DNA from: Polytrichum commune
Taxonomy: Eukaryota; Streptophyta; Polytrichopsida; Polytrichales; Polytrichaceae
DNA: 64,000 bases
Direction of reading: 5' to 3'
Assembly (NCBI GenBank): GCA_950295325.1
Contig: OX485806.1
Coordinates: 27,034,001-27,098,000 of the forward strand
Notes under the pieces: generated by a model
The model's database searches: none
What the model was told of the DNA's origin: nothing
What the model saw: only the letters and a program-made list of their open reading frames with translations
In this document: piece by piece, positions 23,801 through 32,972 of the stretch
How positions within the stretch are numbered: position 1 is the first letter of the stretch
Layout: the number at the start of each line of letters is the position of its first letter
Translations under genes and position numbers: made by a program

Positions 23801-24941
23801 ATAGAAGCAGAAAGAGACCGAGCTCACAATGATTTAGACTTAGGCTTAAGAATTAAAATGTAGGTTAATGGAGGGGGGAGATGAGCACCCAGCACCTAAG
23901 AGGGTTACCTTTTGATGGTTGACAGTTGTTCAATTTTGAGCCTTAATCCGATAAAATTGGAGTATCCTGGTCATTCATTCCTAGGAATGAAGTCACTAAT
24001 TATTTCTTAAACATTCAGTACCTCGAGTCCAAATAGAAACAGAAAAGAGAACAAGCTCACAATGCTTAAGGCTTAAGGATTAAGACTTAAGAAGAATGTG
24101 AGATAATGAGGGAGAAGCATACCCACCACATAAGAGGGCAATGAGGGGCCAAGAATAGAAGGCCCTTTCATGCTTGAATGTTGTGCAATTGTAAGTATGT
24201 CCATCTTCCGATTGGCTCGCTTATAGTGGAGTGAGGACTAATCGGAGTATGCTTTCATAGCAATGAGGAAACCAATTCTCGGAAATTCGGTTCCTCGAGT
24301 CCAGTTAGAAACAGAAGAGAACGAGCTCACAATGCTTAAGGCTTAAGAACAAAGAATGTGAGGTGCTGGGGAGGGGAGGGGAGATGCATACCCAACACAT
24401 AAGAAGATTATCTTTGATGCTTGACTATTGAGAAATTTTGAGCCTTAATCCGATAAATCGAAGTATGCTGGGCATTCGTTCCTAGAAATGAGGACACAAA
24501 TCCTCGGAAATTCGGTTCCCGAGTCCAAATAGAAACAGAAAGAGGAACGAGCTCACAGTGCTTAAAGGCTTAAGGCTTAAGGCTTAAGAATTGAGAATGT
24601 AAGGGTAATGGGGCGTACCCAGCACAGCAGCTGTCAACGAGGGGCTTGACGCAGTCGAGGTACACATCCTCCTGCCCGATGGCAGGCCCAAACACATGGT
24701 CGAACGTGAACCTCCGGTCCTTACCCAACACCACTTGCCGTCCGTCCTGCGAATACGACACGCACTCGTTGCACTTCTCCACGATTTCCTTCTCAATCAG
24801 CGGCCTCGCGCGCACCGCCACGCGCACCGATGACGATCCATCGTCCGATGGCAGCAAGCATGAAGGGGGTGGTGGCAATGGTGCGGCCAATGCTGTTGCG
24901 CCTGCTGGAAATTCGTGGGTTGGGGAGAGAGGTACCGTCAT
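7164..24941 (-). CDS. Kinesin-4 family motor protein, 26 coding exons (KIF27/KIF7- or FRA1-like)
   Basis: ATP-driven, microtubule plus-end-directed motor of the kinesin-4 family. Joining 26 exons on GT-AG sites gives one open frame of 1,507 residues, with phases agreeing at every junction. Order: short Pro/Ala-rich N-terminus (1-38), motor (about 39-380), neck, Ser-rich linker (about 530-618), long coiled-coil stalk and a short basic tail. Motor landmarks: P-loop GQTGSGKT (117-124), switch I NQHSSRSH (235-242), switch II DLAGSE (272-277). The start at 24941 opens the frame just before the conserved VRVAVRARP strand; a GC-rich leader lies upstream. Plant kinesin-4 proteins act in wall deposition and the phragmoplast. 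KIF27/KIF7 proteins act in cilia, and several motor motifs here look closer to them. The family call is firm, the subtype open. Exon coordinates are in the segment entries below. Confidence 0.93.
8009..8324. mobile_element. Foldback MITE (family TAGTCCTATTA), copy in kinesin intron
   Basis: Begins TAGTCCTATTAGTGTGGGTG and ends with the inverse ccagagtaataggacta. Internal palindromic blocks are rich in ttttctag and gtggccc. A second copy is at 28980-29273. No convincing target duplication. It sits between kinesin exons 24 and 25. Confidence 0.7.
9527..9655 (-). other. Cryptic exon-like segment in kinesin intron 23
   Basis: On the minus strand it is bounded by an acceptor TTTGCAG and a strong donor AAG/GTGAGT and is 129 bp long. 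One frame is open throughout, but it does not fit the phase left by exon 23. In the phase that does fit there is an early TGA. Exon 23 joins exon 24 in frame without it, so I left it out of the CDS. Confidence 0.4.
9930..13834 (-). other. Kinesin coiled-coil stalk, exons 17-23 (residues 851-1344)
   Basis: Exons: 13834-13694, 13210-12995, 12723-12547, 12245-11943, 10923-10699, 10522-10317, 10142-9930. Exons 17-19 are nearly continuous charged coiled coil ([43 protein letters not shown]). Exon 20 opens with [16 protein letters not shown] and ANKKLKELG, a segment typical of kinesin-4 stalks. Exon 23 has [25 protein letters not shown], the helical segment that precedes the tail in this family. 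All junctions keep frame. Exon 19 has a tandem acceptor (12723 or 12720) that would keep or drop one Gln. Confidence 0.87.
14668..14699. repeat. Short tandem repeat GGCAGTCT (three units)
   Basis: Consecutive ggcagtct units lie in the kinesin intron between exons 16 and 17. A similar minisatellite, acagaacgc, occurs near 16854-16880. Confidence 0.7.
14986..18446 (-). other. Kinesin neck, Ser-rich linker and proximal stalk, exons 9-16 (residues 393-850)
   Basis: Exons: 18446-18322, 17921-17816, 17584-17513, 16732-16358, 16165-15977, 15806-15504, 15337-15251, 15102-14986. Exon 9 starts the neck (ALQVELL after RQEVR). An alternative in-frame acceptor 18 nt upstream at 18464 would add VGSYIQ. 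Exon 10 could instead start 6 nt later, at 17915. Exon 12 carries a Ser/Arg/Pro-rich, probably disordered stretch with several SP sites that could be phosphorylated; this is inference from composition. Exons 13-16 are Glu/Lys/Arg-rich heptad sequence. Exon 13 joins exon 14 directly to give [18 protein letters not shown], typical coiled coil. Confidence 0.85.
21253..21322. repeat. Two-copy short tandem repeat in kinesin intron 1
   Basis: The stretch cttgaacaaaaccaacaa followed by cgtaagatg (first copy, about 21255) returns about 50 bp later as cttgaacaaaaccaacaa followed by tgtaagaag. It lies close to the exon 2 acceptor, outside the main array. Confidence 0.6.
21590..24617. repeat. Tandem repeat array filling kinesin intron 1 (unit about 230-280 bp)
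   Basis: On the plus strand each unit reads roughly: aggcttaagg, a purine-rich patch, gcatacccagcac, gagggttatgtgg, tgcttgaatattgtgcaatt, ggagtatgctgggcattc, aatgaggacacta, aacagaaagagaacgagctc. The cagcac marks fall near 22591, 22864, 23141, 23391 (changed), 23632, 23889, 24125 (changed), 24394 (changed) and 24621. The last coincides with the true exon 1 donor. Units before 22.5 kb are more decayed. In transcript sense most units carry GTGCTGG followed by GT, copied from the exon 1 end. Short sub-repeats of TTAAGCC occur at unit joints. Confidence 0.85.
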
Positions 24942-26200
24942 CTTTGAAGGATAATGCCTCCTCCTCCTCCTCCTCCTCCTACTACTACTACTACTACTCC
25001 TAACTTCTGCTTACCAGCAACTGTCATGCCAACAACAACGACAACAACTACTCCTCGCTCTCGTCCATCACAAAAAAGCAAACAAGCACACAAAGGACAC
25101 GGGAATCCAAACCGGTAGCCACTACCTAGGAATCCTACGAACTGGAGAATTCTTTACGCTCAAGCATTGGTGATGGTGCTGCTTCGTAATGGCGGGCCCG
25201 AATGACAACTCGACAAACTACTTACTAACGGGGAGAAAATTACATCAGTCCTCTGCGGAGAATAATGACAAAATGGGAGTTCAAAATTCTGTGGGACGGA
25301 ATTCAACGAGGGAAAAGACCAAAAAACAAAAACAAAAGAAAAAAATGGAACAGCCCAACTCCCTCTGCTGGTCGACAACTACTCTCAGAACGCTCGATCG
25401 CTCCAGACGAGAAAGAAACAAAACGAATGCGAAGCACACGGCCAAAGAAGCATACACAAACACTGCAAACAAACCCAAAAAACAAAACAAAAGAAGGTCG
25501 AATCACCCCCCACCCAAAAAAAAAAAAAAAAAAAAAAAAAAAAGACCAAACCAGCACCAAAAATCTAAGGTGAGAGAACAAAAACCCTAAAATAAACTCT
25601 ACGAAAACCTCTCCACAGCACCGCTACGAACCCACTGCACCATCATATCACTCCCACAAACCAACCGTAACCTCCTCTTGTTCTCCAGGAGCTTCCGATG
25701 CATCATCATCAACACTCTATAACTCTCTATACTCTCCATATACTTATTCCCACATCCCAAACAACAACACTCGAAACGAAACGCAACGCAGCGACCCGAT
25801 GATCAATCACCTCGACACCAACTTATCTACTTACTTACTCCCCTTCCCTTCCCTTCCCTTCCCCCCCGGGGAGCTTCCAAGTTCCTCAAAGAAGGGCCAA
25901 CCCCGTCAAAATTGGCAGAGGAAGCGCTGGAAAATGTGAAACAAAAATTCGGAACAGACGTCGGGACGCATGCAGGGAGTTCGGAGAGTGTGTGAGGAGA
26001 TCGAGTGGGATTGCATTCGTGGCGCGGGAGATAGCGGCGATGTCGGGGGCGTCTGTTGAGGAAAGACAGCACTCTAAGCGGGCGAGAAGAGAGAGGAAGG
26101 AAAGGGGAGGAAGGGGCATGCTGACGGGCGATGACGGGCGTTTTGCCACGTCATGCTTACTATTCCTCAATTATTCATTAGCAGTCAGTGTGTAGTGAGT
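24942..26200 (-). promoter_or_regulatory. Kinesin 5' leader and putative promoter region
   Basis: The 1.2 kb upstream of the kinesin start is richer in G+C than the surrounding intergenic DNA. It holds trinucleotide repeats just before the start codon (24958-24999; GGA and GTA triplets in the mRNA sense), a long A/T homopolymer (25517-25543), a CCCTT microsatellite (about 25838-25862) and a telo-box, AAACCCTAA (25582-25590). Several open frames here (for example 25303-25581) are low-complexity and unlikely to be translated. The transcription start cannot be placed from sequence alone, and I see no clear TATA box at a defined distance. Confidence 0.5.
24958..24999. repeat. Trinucleotide repeats in the kinesin leader
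   Basis: About eight ctc-type triplets are followed by about six cta triplets on the plus strand, giving a GTA/GGA-repeat leader in the transcript. They end about 15 nt before the start codon. Confidence 0.8.
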
Positions 26201-26299
26201 GGGGGGCCAGTTGGCCTCCCTCTTACTTATGTTTTTTTTACCTAACTCTGAGCTGCTCTCCTTTTTTACTTTAAGCTAGTTAGTTATTCACCGGCCCTT

Positions 26300-26490
26300 C
26301 TTTAATGGTGGTTTCAGTCTTTATTGCCACGCTCCTTTATTACATACACACCATAGCCTTCCTACCTTGCTTCATAGCTTTATTAGCTTTGGACCCTACA
26401 AGTCAACCCCTTCTATCTACGCTAGTAGCTAGCTACCTAGGCGCCCCCTTTGTTTTATGTGCTTGGCCGGTGCTTCATTTTGATTGAGGA
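26300..26490 (+). repeat. Dispersed repeat, partner of 27690-27830
   Basis: Shares ctttggaccctacaagtca and a later ttgttttatgtgcttgg, gtgcttcattttgattga with 27733-27825. Boundaries are unclear and no coding function is evident. Confidence 0.5.
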
Positions 26491-26514
26491 GAACCAATGT
26501 CCGGGAACATGTTT

Positions 26515-26750
26515 GGCCACAATTGGTCTACATCCTACTACGGTAGTCTCTCCAACGACCAACCGCGCACAAGTTGACATCTTTCGGGTTTCCTTTGATA
26601 AATTGGGGAATATTCTTGTAGATTCCTTGAAACGCACCGGTGATGTTCCTAGAGTCTTGAATTTGAACCGGTAATTCTCAAAACTCGACCAGTTCATCTG
26701 TGACTATCATCTGGTTCTCCCTGTTCATTGTTGAGGGCTTTGGTGACTAC
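26515..26750 (-). repeat. Dispersed repeat family U, reversed copy
   Basis: Contains gggtttcctttgataaattg, gaaccggtaattctcaaaac and tcgaccagttcatctgtgac. These are the reverse of motifs in copies at 32385 and 34810, and similar to 51805-52060. Family U looks like an old transposon without recognisable protein. Confidence 0.45.
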
Positions 26751-26756
26751 TTATCA

Positions 26757-27143
26757 GGGTCGGTTTAGACTACGGTGAAGAAGTGCACAGGCCCCAAGAC
26801 ATGGACATATAAGACAACAATCAGTAAGTCGGACAAGATGGGAACACGATTATGTATATATATATATATATATATATATAATAAACCCTTAAGTTGGAGT
26901 TCTATGGTGGCCAAGTTTTTTTGTCTGAGGGTTTGAGGTTGCCCAAAATCATGACTTCTGGAAAACTCTCCTAGCAAGAGGTGTTGGTGCATGTTTTCAT
27001 TCATTCTTGAAGTTTATCCACTAGAGAAGACTTGACCATAGCGTAAAGCCCGACTGGTGAAGAACTCATGTTGTAGCCACTCATATTGCTCCATCCTAAA
27101 TTTCTTGACTAGTGCATTTCTTCACCATAGTCTAAACCGGCCC
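26757..27143. mobile_element. Harbinger-like MITE with 31-bp TIRs
   Basis: TIRs GGGTCGGTTTAGACTACGGT (left) and GGGCCGGTTTAGACTATGGT (right, reversed) continue to about 31 bp with few mismatches. A 3-bp duplication TCA flanks the element (26754-26756 and 27144-27146). It is 387 bp long and contains an (AT)n run at 26855-26882. TSD size and the GGG terminus fit PIF/Harbinger MITEs; TCA instead of TTA is unusual. Confidence 0.75.
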
Positions 27144-27420
27144 TCAGTAGACTACATACCCGTAGAGATTTGTAGGCTAGTTCATGAAACATGACTAGTG
27201 TCACAAGTGACAAAGTATTTATTTACTTGAATGAAATCATTTCGTAAGGAGGAGGAAAGAGGAAGATCTTAAATACAACCTTGTGTCTCATTCATCCAAC
27301 ATGAAAGCCCCGAAATACTATGCAAACCGGAGGTATTTCTAAAAGTTGCCTTGACACCAAAATTAGCTTTAAACAACCTGAATAGTGTGCTCGAGGTCAT
27401 TTGAGATGAATCAACAACAA

Positions 27421-27446
27421 CTCTCTCTCTCTCTCTCTCTCTCTCT
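27421..27446. repeat. (CT)n microsatellite
   Basis: Thirteen uninterrupted CT units. Confidence 0.95.
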
Positions 27447-27689
27447 GATGTTCTGTTTTTTTAATCATAATTGAGTTATGCCCTGCCCACATTGACCGGT
27501 GGGGCATAGCCTATGGACGACTCCCACTAGTAGGGCTTATGATTTAGTTTGCATTTACCTGGCAAACACTCAAATTTTGAATGTTGTCCCATCTGCCTTG
27601 GATGGGTGGCCCTAGTTGCGGGGGGACCCGCACCATCAGGGCAAGTTGGACACCGGTGTGGTTGGGGTATCACCCGCCTTCTCTATGGT

Positions 27690-27830
27690 GATTTTTGTCT
27701 TTAATACACGCTCGTATGTTGGCTTTGGACCCTACAAGTCACCTTTTTCCACCCTTTCCATAGGCTAGGAGGCATTTTTTTTTTGTTTTTATGTGGTTGG
27801 TCTTTCATTCTAATTGATGTATCAAGCAAC
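27690..27830 (+). repeat. Dispersed repeat, partner of 26300-26490
   Basis: Carries ctttggaccctacaagtcac, ttttatgtggttgg and ctttcattctaattgatg, matching the copy 1.3 kb upstream. Confidence 0.5.
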
Positions 27831-28979
27831 TAAAGTTACCCAACATAGTTTTATGGCTAGTTCATGAATCATTGGGGGAGTGACGAAATGTTATTTATTT
27901 AGATGAGAAATCATATCATAAGGCTCAATGAAAATCATATACAAATTTCATCACATGCTTAAAAAGTGAATTGAAAAAATGGTTTGGAGTTCCTATTAAA
28001 ATAGACAAAGACAACACAAGCTTGCATTTAGTTTGTTGCTCTTGCATCGAATGTTTGATCATTCAAGATTTTATCCTCATGGATCGAAAAGTCCGTCAAG
28101 GGTCACTGCTATGGTAATAAGTTTGAGGGATCTTAAGGATGGGTTTACAATACAATCCAAGACCAATGAAACTCCAAAATTGAGTAATCCAATTGACTGG
28201 GAGTAACAATTCAAGCACTTCAAAGTTCATCACGAAGTGTATGAGCCATCTCCAACTTTAGGTCGTCTATGGAATCAAGTCATCAAAATTGGTGATGCAT
28301 GTCCCATTTTGAAAGGAATGCCTTGTAGTTGTCGTTTTCCACATCCTTGTCATCACCTTAAAAAAATGATGTATATATAAACATCCACATATGCTTCTAT
28401 TTGGAAAACAATGCCAACAGTGTTGAGAAGAGCAAAGAGTGTCCTCGGGGGGTTCACTGGCGAAAAATTGTTGAGCAACGTGCGATAAAAAATAGGGTCT
28501 AATATATTCATTGTAGATGATTTTTGTAAAAAACTTACATATAATATAGGAGGTTTTAAAATAGTGAAAAAAGATTACACGTAAATACCATCACACCTTT
28601 ATTTTGAAAAATGCCATACCTTATAATCTTTTCTGCAAGGTAAATAGCCCCCCCAATAAATAGGTCCCGAACGCACGTGTATGCAAAATATAAGAGGGAG
28701 TGAACCCCCCGAGAGAGTGTCTGGATTTGGCATGTGCATATGGGTGGCAATTTGTTTTGAGAAGCCCCTTAGTTACGTAAAGATGAAACACATCAATGCC
28801 TACAACTCAAAGAAACCCTCAAAGACATTCAACTCACACGCATAATAAGGAATCCACTTCAACTTCCTTCAATTCTCCAATTTACTTAATGTTTATTTAC
28901 AATTGTTTTATTTACTCTCAAAATGTTCAACTTTGGTGGAAGTACATACATTTTGGGGTTTGTATTGGACCACGCTAAA
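27831..28979. other. Intergenic DNA without supported genes
   Basis: AT-rich, with no recognisable protein frame. The short frames 28556-28750 and 28796-28978 show no family features. Confidence 0.35.
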
Positions 28980-29273
28980 TAGTCCTATTAGTGTGGGTGG
29001 AAATTAGCGTGGAGACAATCAACATGAACCACACTAATTGTCCAATCGAGGTGGAACTAACGTGGATCTAACCCTAAGTTTTCATGAAGATTTTTACCAA
29101 GACATTAAATATTAGTTATAAGAGAAAAATAGCACAAAATAAAAGATCACTCACATTAATTTTCTAGAAAAATAATTGATGTGGCCCACACTAATTTTTT
29201 ACAAGAAATTTAACATGGCCTGAAAATCAATGTGGGCTATAGAAAAATATTGTGGCCCAGAATATTAGGACTA
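28980..29273. mobile_element. Foldback MITE (family TAGTCCTATTA), second copy
   Basis: Starts TAGTCCTATTAGTGTGGGTG and ends cccagaatattaggacta. The interior aligns with 8009-8324 over most of its length, including ttttctagaaaaataattg and gaaatttaacatgg. Confidence 0.7.
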
Positions 29274-29851
29274 TCTATTAGAGTTTGGGGAGCTTAGGAT
29301 TCATGGCAGCCATGTTAGGGGGTCTAGAATAAAGGTGCCCCTAAAGGTTTACAATTCCTCAAATCTTACGATAACCACACTATAGTAACTTCAAGGACTT
29401 TGATGTTATTGCTTAGATCAACATTGTTGAACAAACCAAATTTTGAGCTACAAGTGGTTTGCACCTTCAACTTACACGAGCATCACGAATCCTTAGTCAA
29501 TCAACGCGTGTTCAACAACACCGGAGGCTTGGCAACCAAATTGCAATTGAGGAAACGTTGGAAATCCCATTCTAGCTCATGAAACAAAAATCTCGTATTG
29601 GGATTAACATCAAAATAATGCAGCTCACTCTAGTGAGAATAAGTTGGGATGAATCAGCCACAACTCTATAGGGGGGCATGATTTTTACATCCAATCTATT
29701 TATTGGGTAACTTAGCATTATCGTGGGTGATAAGCAAGTTCGACACAATTTAACTCCAAGTTTGAGTAAAGTGTCATGTGTCACTTTATTTACCAATCTA
29801 GAACTTGTACAAAATCCCATGTGGCACCTCAAAAAACTACAGTAAGTTGGA

Positions 29852-30041
29852 TGTTTAGTGTCACATACTATTTGGAGTTACACATTGCTAATGTTACACT
29901 ATTGATGTAATTTTTTACCAAGTAAAGTTGTTAATTTTATATGATGTCCAAACAACAATTTAACATTTGTTGGTAAAAATGAGATATACAGTCAATAGAT
30001 TTAGCATTGTGTGATTTCCAAATAGTAAGTGACACTAAATA
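29852..30041. mobile_element. Foldback MITE (family TACTATTTGGAG), copy 1
   Basis: Left arm tttagtgtcacatactattt ggag; the right arm read in reverse gives tttagtgtcacttactattt ggaa. The centre has ttaccaagtaaa. Related copies are at 32773-32972 and 55621-55835. Confidence 0.6.
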
Positions 30042-30446
30042 GTTTTAGTGTGGCATTTCGACACCAAAGTGTCCAACGTGATTACTACCTAGATAGTAAT
30101 ATGGAAGCCTCACTTATGTTTGTGCCCATAGACCCAAGAGTCAAGACCAACCATGCATTAAGCTTATTCCTCACCAACTAAGGTACTATCAAGGAGCACG
30201 GGCTTTGTGACATCTATGTAAACTCATCCATCATGGATGAAGGGACTGAGCCCTCTATAAATTGGCGATTGTTTCATTCCAATTAAACTGCGCTAGACAA
30301 ATTTCAAGTGTCCAATTACGATTCTTTAAGTAAAGGCTAATTAAAACCATTGACATCTTGAATAGAATTACCATTGTGTTTTGACATCTGCAATTGATGG
30401 CTTTACCTCGATACCAAGAAGGTCTACTAGATGATGCTTTAGGTTA

Positions 30447-30823
30447 GGCACCACGGGCCTTGGCTTGGTGGTTAGGGCTCATGGCCCCCAATGAGGAGGT
30501 TGTGGGTTCTATTCCCCATGCCGGCGTGGTGCTCACCACCTTAGTCCACCCAACTATGATGGGGGGTCCTTTGGACCTTGTTGTATGGGTACCTCAAAGC
30601 CCTTTGGGGGGATACCATGTCTGGTATCTTCAAGGCACTAGTGGCTAGCTAGGAACTAGTGTGGTGTGTCACTATAGTGTCCATCCTTGAAAGGGGAGAG
30701 TAGTATTTGTCCCAATGTCCCCTTGTCCGGTGGGCATCGGGTCATTGGCAATACGAACGGACACTTTATTCACGCCGGTCCCTTGCAAAAAAGGGACCGG
30801 AGTTTCTATCTATCTATCTATCT
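30447..30823 (+). mobile_element. tRNA-derived SINE, full length, with 11-bp target duplication
   Basis: The 5' part has an A-box-like TTGGCTTGGTGG (about 30460) and a B-box-like GTGGGTTCTATTCC (about 30502-30515), the internal RNA polymerase III promoter of tRNA-derived SINEs. The 3' end is a TATC repeat. A perfect duplication GCTTTAGGTTA flanks it (30436-30446 and 30824-30834), the mark of target-primed insertion. It is 377 bp long; the frame 30460-30648 is not a gene. Confidence 0.88.
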
Positions 30824-31469
30824 GCTTTAGGTTACAAAGGTGTGCATGTCTTATTCAATTGTTTGTCTTATCTTAATCGAACACATGTATTTGAGAAGTG
30901 CACGGTCATGTTAGATTTTGTGTCTTAAAAAATCGGATTGCGTGCTTAGTGTTCATCAATCATTCTAGACTCAAAAGTCAACACAATTGGAGAGACTTAT
31001 GTATTTATATCATAAATCAACACACATTCACTTTTGTTGAATCATAACTAAATCAAGCAAATCCGGTTTTTACGGATGCTTCATCGTCAATTTTGCTAAT
31101 GCAAACCAAGTTTTATTGTGTAAGAACATGAGAAATGAGCCCACTTATGTTAGGTAGCTTCTATAAAACCTCCCATGAAAGAGAAGGATGAAGGATGAAT
31201 ATTGGTGGATGAGAAATGTAATGCAATGACACATGACATATGTGATTATTTCATGCACAATAATACTTAAGCAAAACACCTTACCTGCCACACCGCATGT
31301 GCAGGAGGAATCATCTCATGATGAGAGACATTTCAAATGAGAATAAATGGCAAAGTGGATGGAAATGTGGTATGTGTTTGGATGAAGATTCTTACGTTTT
31401 GGTTCCTAAGGTGTGTAGGTGTTATTCAGTTCATGTTGTATGTTCTCTAATTTCTATTGTTTAGATTTA

Positions 31470-31790
31470 AGACAACTTAAGGTGTGATGCATTAGCAAAT
31501 CTATGGTGACGCATCATCGAAAATTGGGATGAAAATCATATCTTCCCCTTGATTTAGTTAGGGTTAGCAGAAGTGCATGTTTGTTGATTCTTTAACTGAG
31601 AATACATAGGTCCTCTCAATTGTGTTCACTTGTTGAGTGTGGATCAGTAAATGAAAATTGAGGATATAATCCAAATTTTGTGTAAGCATGTGTCTTTGTG
31701 AATGGTGTTTGTTCTTTGATCATCACCTTACCACACACCAATCAACACATGAGGGGCCTGATTGACAAAAGTAACTAAATTTAACACCTG
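31470..31790 (+). repeat. Dispersed repeat family V, one copy
   Basis: Shares tagcaaatctatggtg, gtgcatgtttgttgattc, ataggtcctctcaattgt and cacacaccaatcaaca with copies at about 48840-49115 and 52265-52445, and a partial copy near 53300-53400. No termini can be defined. Confidence 0.5.
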
Positions 31791-31810
31791 CATACCAAAT
31801 ACTTTTGTTC

Positions 31811-32181
31811 TCCCTCTTTATTAAGACACGTTTGGTCACGCAAAAAAGAAATCATGTTCTCAAAAACACGACATTATGGCCTCAAATTTAGTATTATCGA
31901 AGTTTTCCAAGAAAATGGCCTATTTCAATGGAAAATGTCATCTTGTATACATAATAAAGACATATAAGCATGAAAGGATATTTGGAATGAACAAACATGT
32001 TCACAATAGTCTCCATAATTCCTTCTTAAGATTCCCCTGTATCTTTGAAAAATGAAGGTCACATATGAACCTTAAGATCCCACCACTTATGCACATTAAT
32101 CACCTCTATTATATGACAAATTGGGCCTTAAAACATGTTGGACTAAAAGCGACGTAGTTGTAGTATGGGGGTAAATAAACA
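31811..32181. mobile_element. Relic of the pogo-type element family
   Basis: The left end tccctctttattaagacacg and the internal cacctctattatatgaca and gtcgtagtatagaggta-like motif (here gtagttgtagtatgggggta) match the intact element at 39082-40074. TIRs are decayed. Confidence 0.5.
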
Positions 32182-32384
32182 TAAGAAAGTTCGGTCAATA
32201 AAAAATGCGTCCTCTAGTTGGGTTGTGGTATGATTTCGTGTCCTAGTATGGAGGGTTGACTCTACTTAGGTGTTTCCCTTTTCAACTAAATAGAGCTCAA
32301 TTTTGGTAGTTGTAGGGAACGTAAGCCTACTTGTGCAATAAATAAAAGTATGCTTCAAGGCAATGAAAAAGGAGAATTGGCTGT

Positions 32385-32760
32385 TAGTTAAAGATGAATC
32401 GGTTGAGTTTGAGAAATTACCAGTTGAAGTTCAATGATTTATGAAAATTACCGATTGTTTTACACGAGTTTTTAGAATATATTCCAATTTCATAAAGAAT
32501 AACCGAAAGATGTCAACATGTGTTTCTTTTTGTTGGGAACATAGGAGATTCGTGGCCACCTAGTTAGTTTTTCCATCAAGTAGAGAGAAGATTTCACAGC
32601 TGAGAATTGAACCACCAACCATTCCATTTGAAATTGGGTACCTCTCCACTATCATCTGGTAGTTTAGGGTTTTCTTGAACCAATAAATGTCAACAGGCGA
32701 CCGACTGGACTTGGAATCACTAGGATATCAACCGATCATGTCCAAAAATCTCCTCGTACA
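32385..32760 (+). repeat. Dispersed repeat family U, copy interrupted by a SINE
   Basis: Left part: gatgaatcggttgagtttga and ataaccgaaagatgtcaaca. Right part: cgaccgactggacttggaat and aaccgatcatgtcc. A SINE relic (32535-32686) separates the two, with atgtcaaca on both sides. Confidence 0.5.
32535..32686 (-). mobile_element. Degraded SINE, same family as 47562-47757
   Basis: Reverse-oriented. Shares tcaagtagagagaagatttc, acagc, attgaaccaccaacc (decayed B box) and ctctccactatcatctggta with the better copy. Flanked by atgtcaaca (about 32512-32520 and 32687-32695), suggesting a target duplication. Confidence 0.6.
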
Positions 32761-32772
32761 CTGCACCAAATT

Positions 32773-32972
32773 GCCCTATTAGTGTGGTTATTGTTTGGAG
32801 TTATGTGTTGCTATACTTTTTGCCGACATTGACATTTTTTACCAAGTAAATTATATCATGTCCTTTGATATGCATACTAACTATTTTTGTTACTTGGATT
32901 TTTTTAAATGACACGCAGTAAATGTTATAGCAATGCATGACTTCAAATGGTAACCCACCCCACACTAATTAG
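32773..32972. mobile_element. Foldback MITE (family TACTATTTGGAG), copy 2
   Basis: Left arm cctattagtgtggttattgt ttggagttatg; the right arm in reverse gives cctaattagtgtggggtggg ttaccatttgaag. The centre again has ttaccaagtaaa. Confidence 0.55.

Larger units (their letters stand above)
18650..24941 (-). other. Kinesin motor-domain exons 1-8 (residues 1-392)
   Basis: Exons on the minus strand: 24941-24619, 21113-20945, 20759-20599, 20423-20267, 19720-19611, 19413-19341, 18975-18929, 18785-18650. They encode, in order, [14 protein letters not shown], the P-loop with [16 protein letters not shown], the [17 protein letters not shown] core, switch I with [10 protein letters not shown], switch II with [52 protein letters not shown] and the closing [17 protein letters not shown] helix. 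All catalytic motifs are intact, so the motor should be active. Intron 1 (21114-24618, 3,505 bp) is far longer than the others and holds the tandem array. Confidence 0.92.

Noticed and set aside
25303-25590. Long F/K-rich open frames upstream of the kinesin gene
   Set aside because: They are translations of an A/T homopolymer and low-complexity DNA in the leader or promoter, with no protein features.
30460-30648. 62-codon ORF in the SINE
   Set aside because: It overlaps the polymerase III promoter boxes and lies fully within the SINE.
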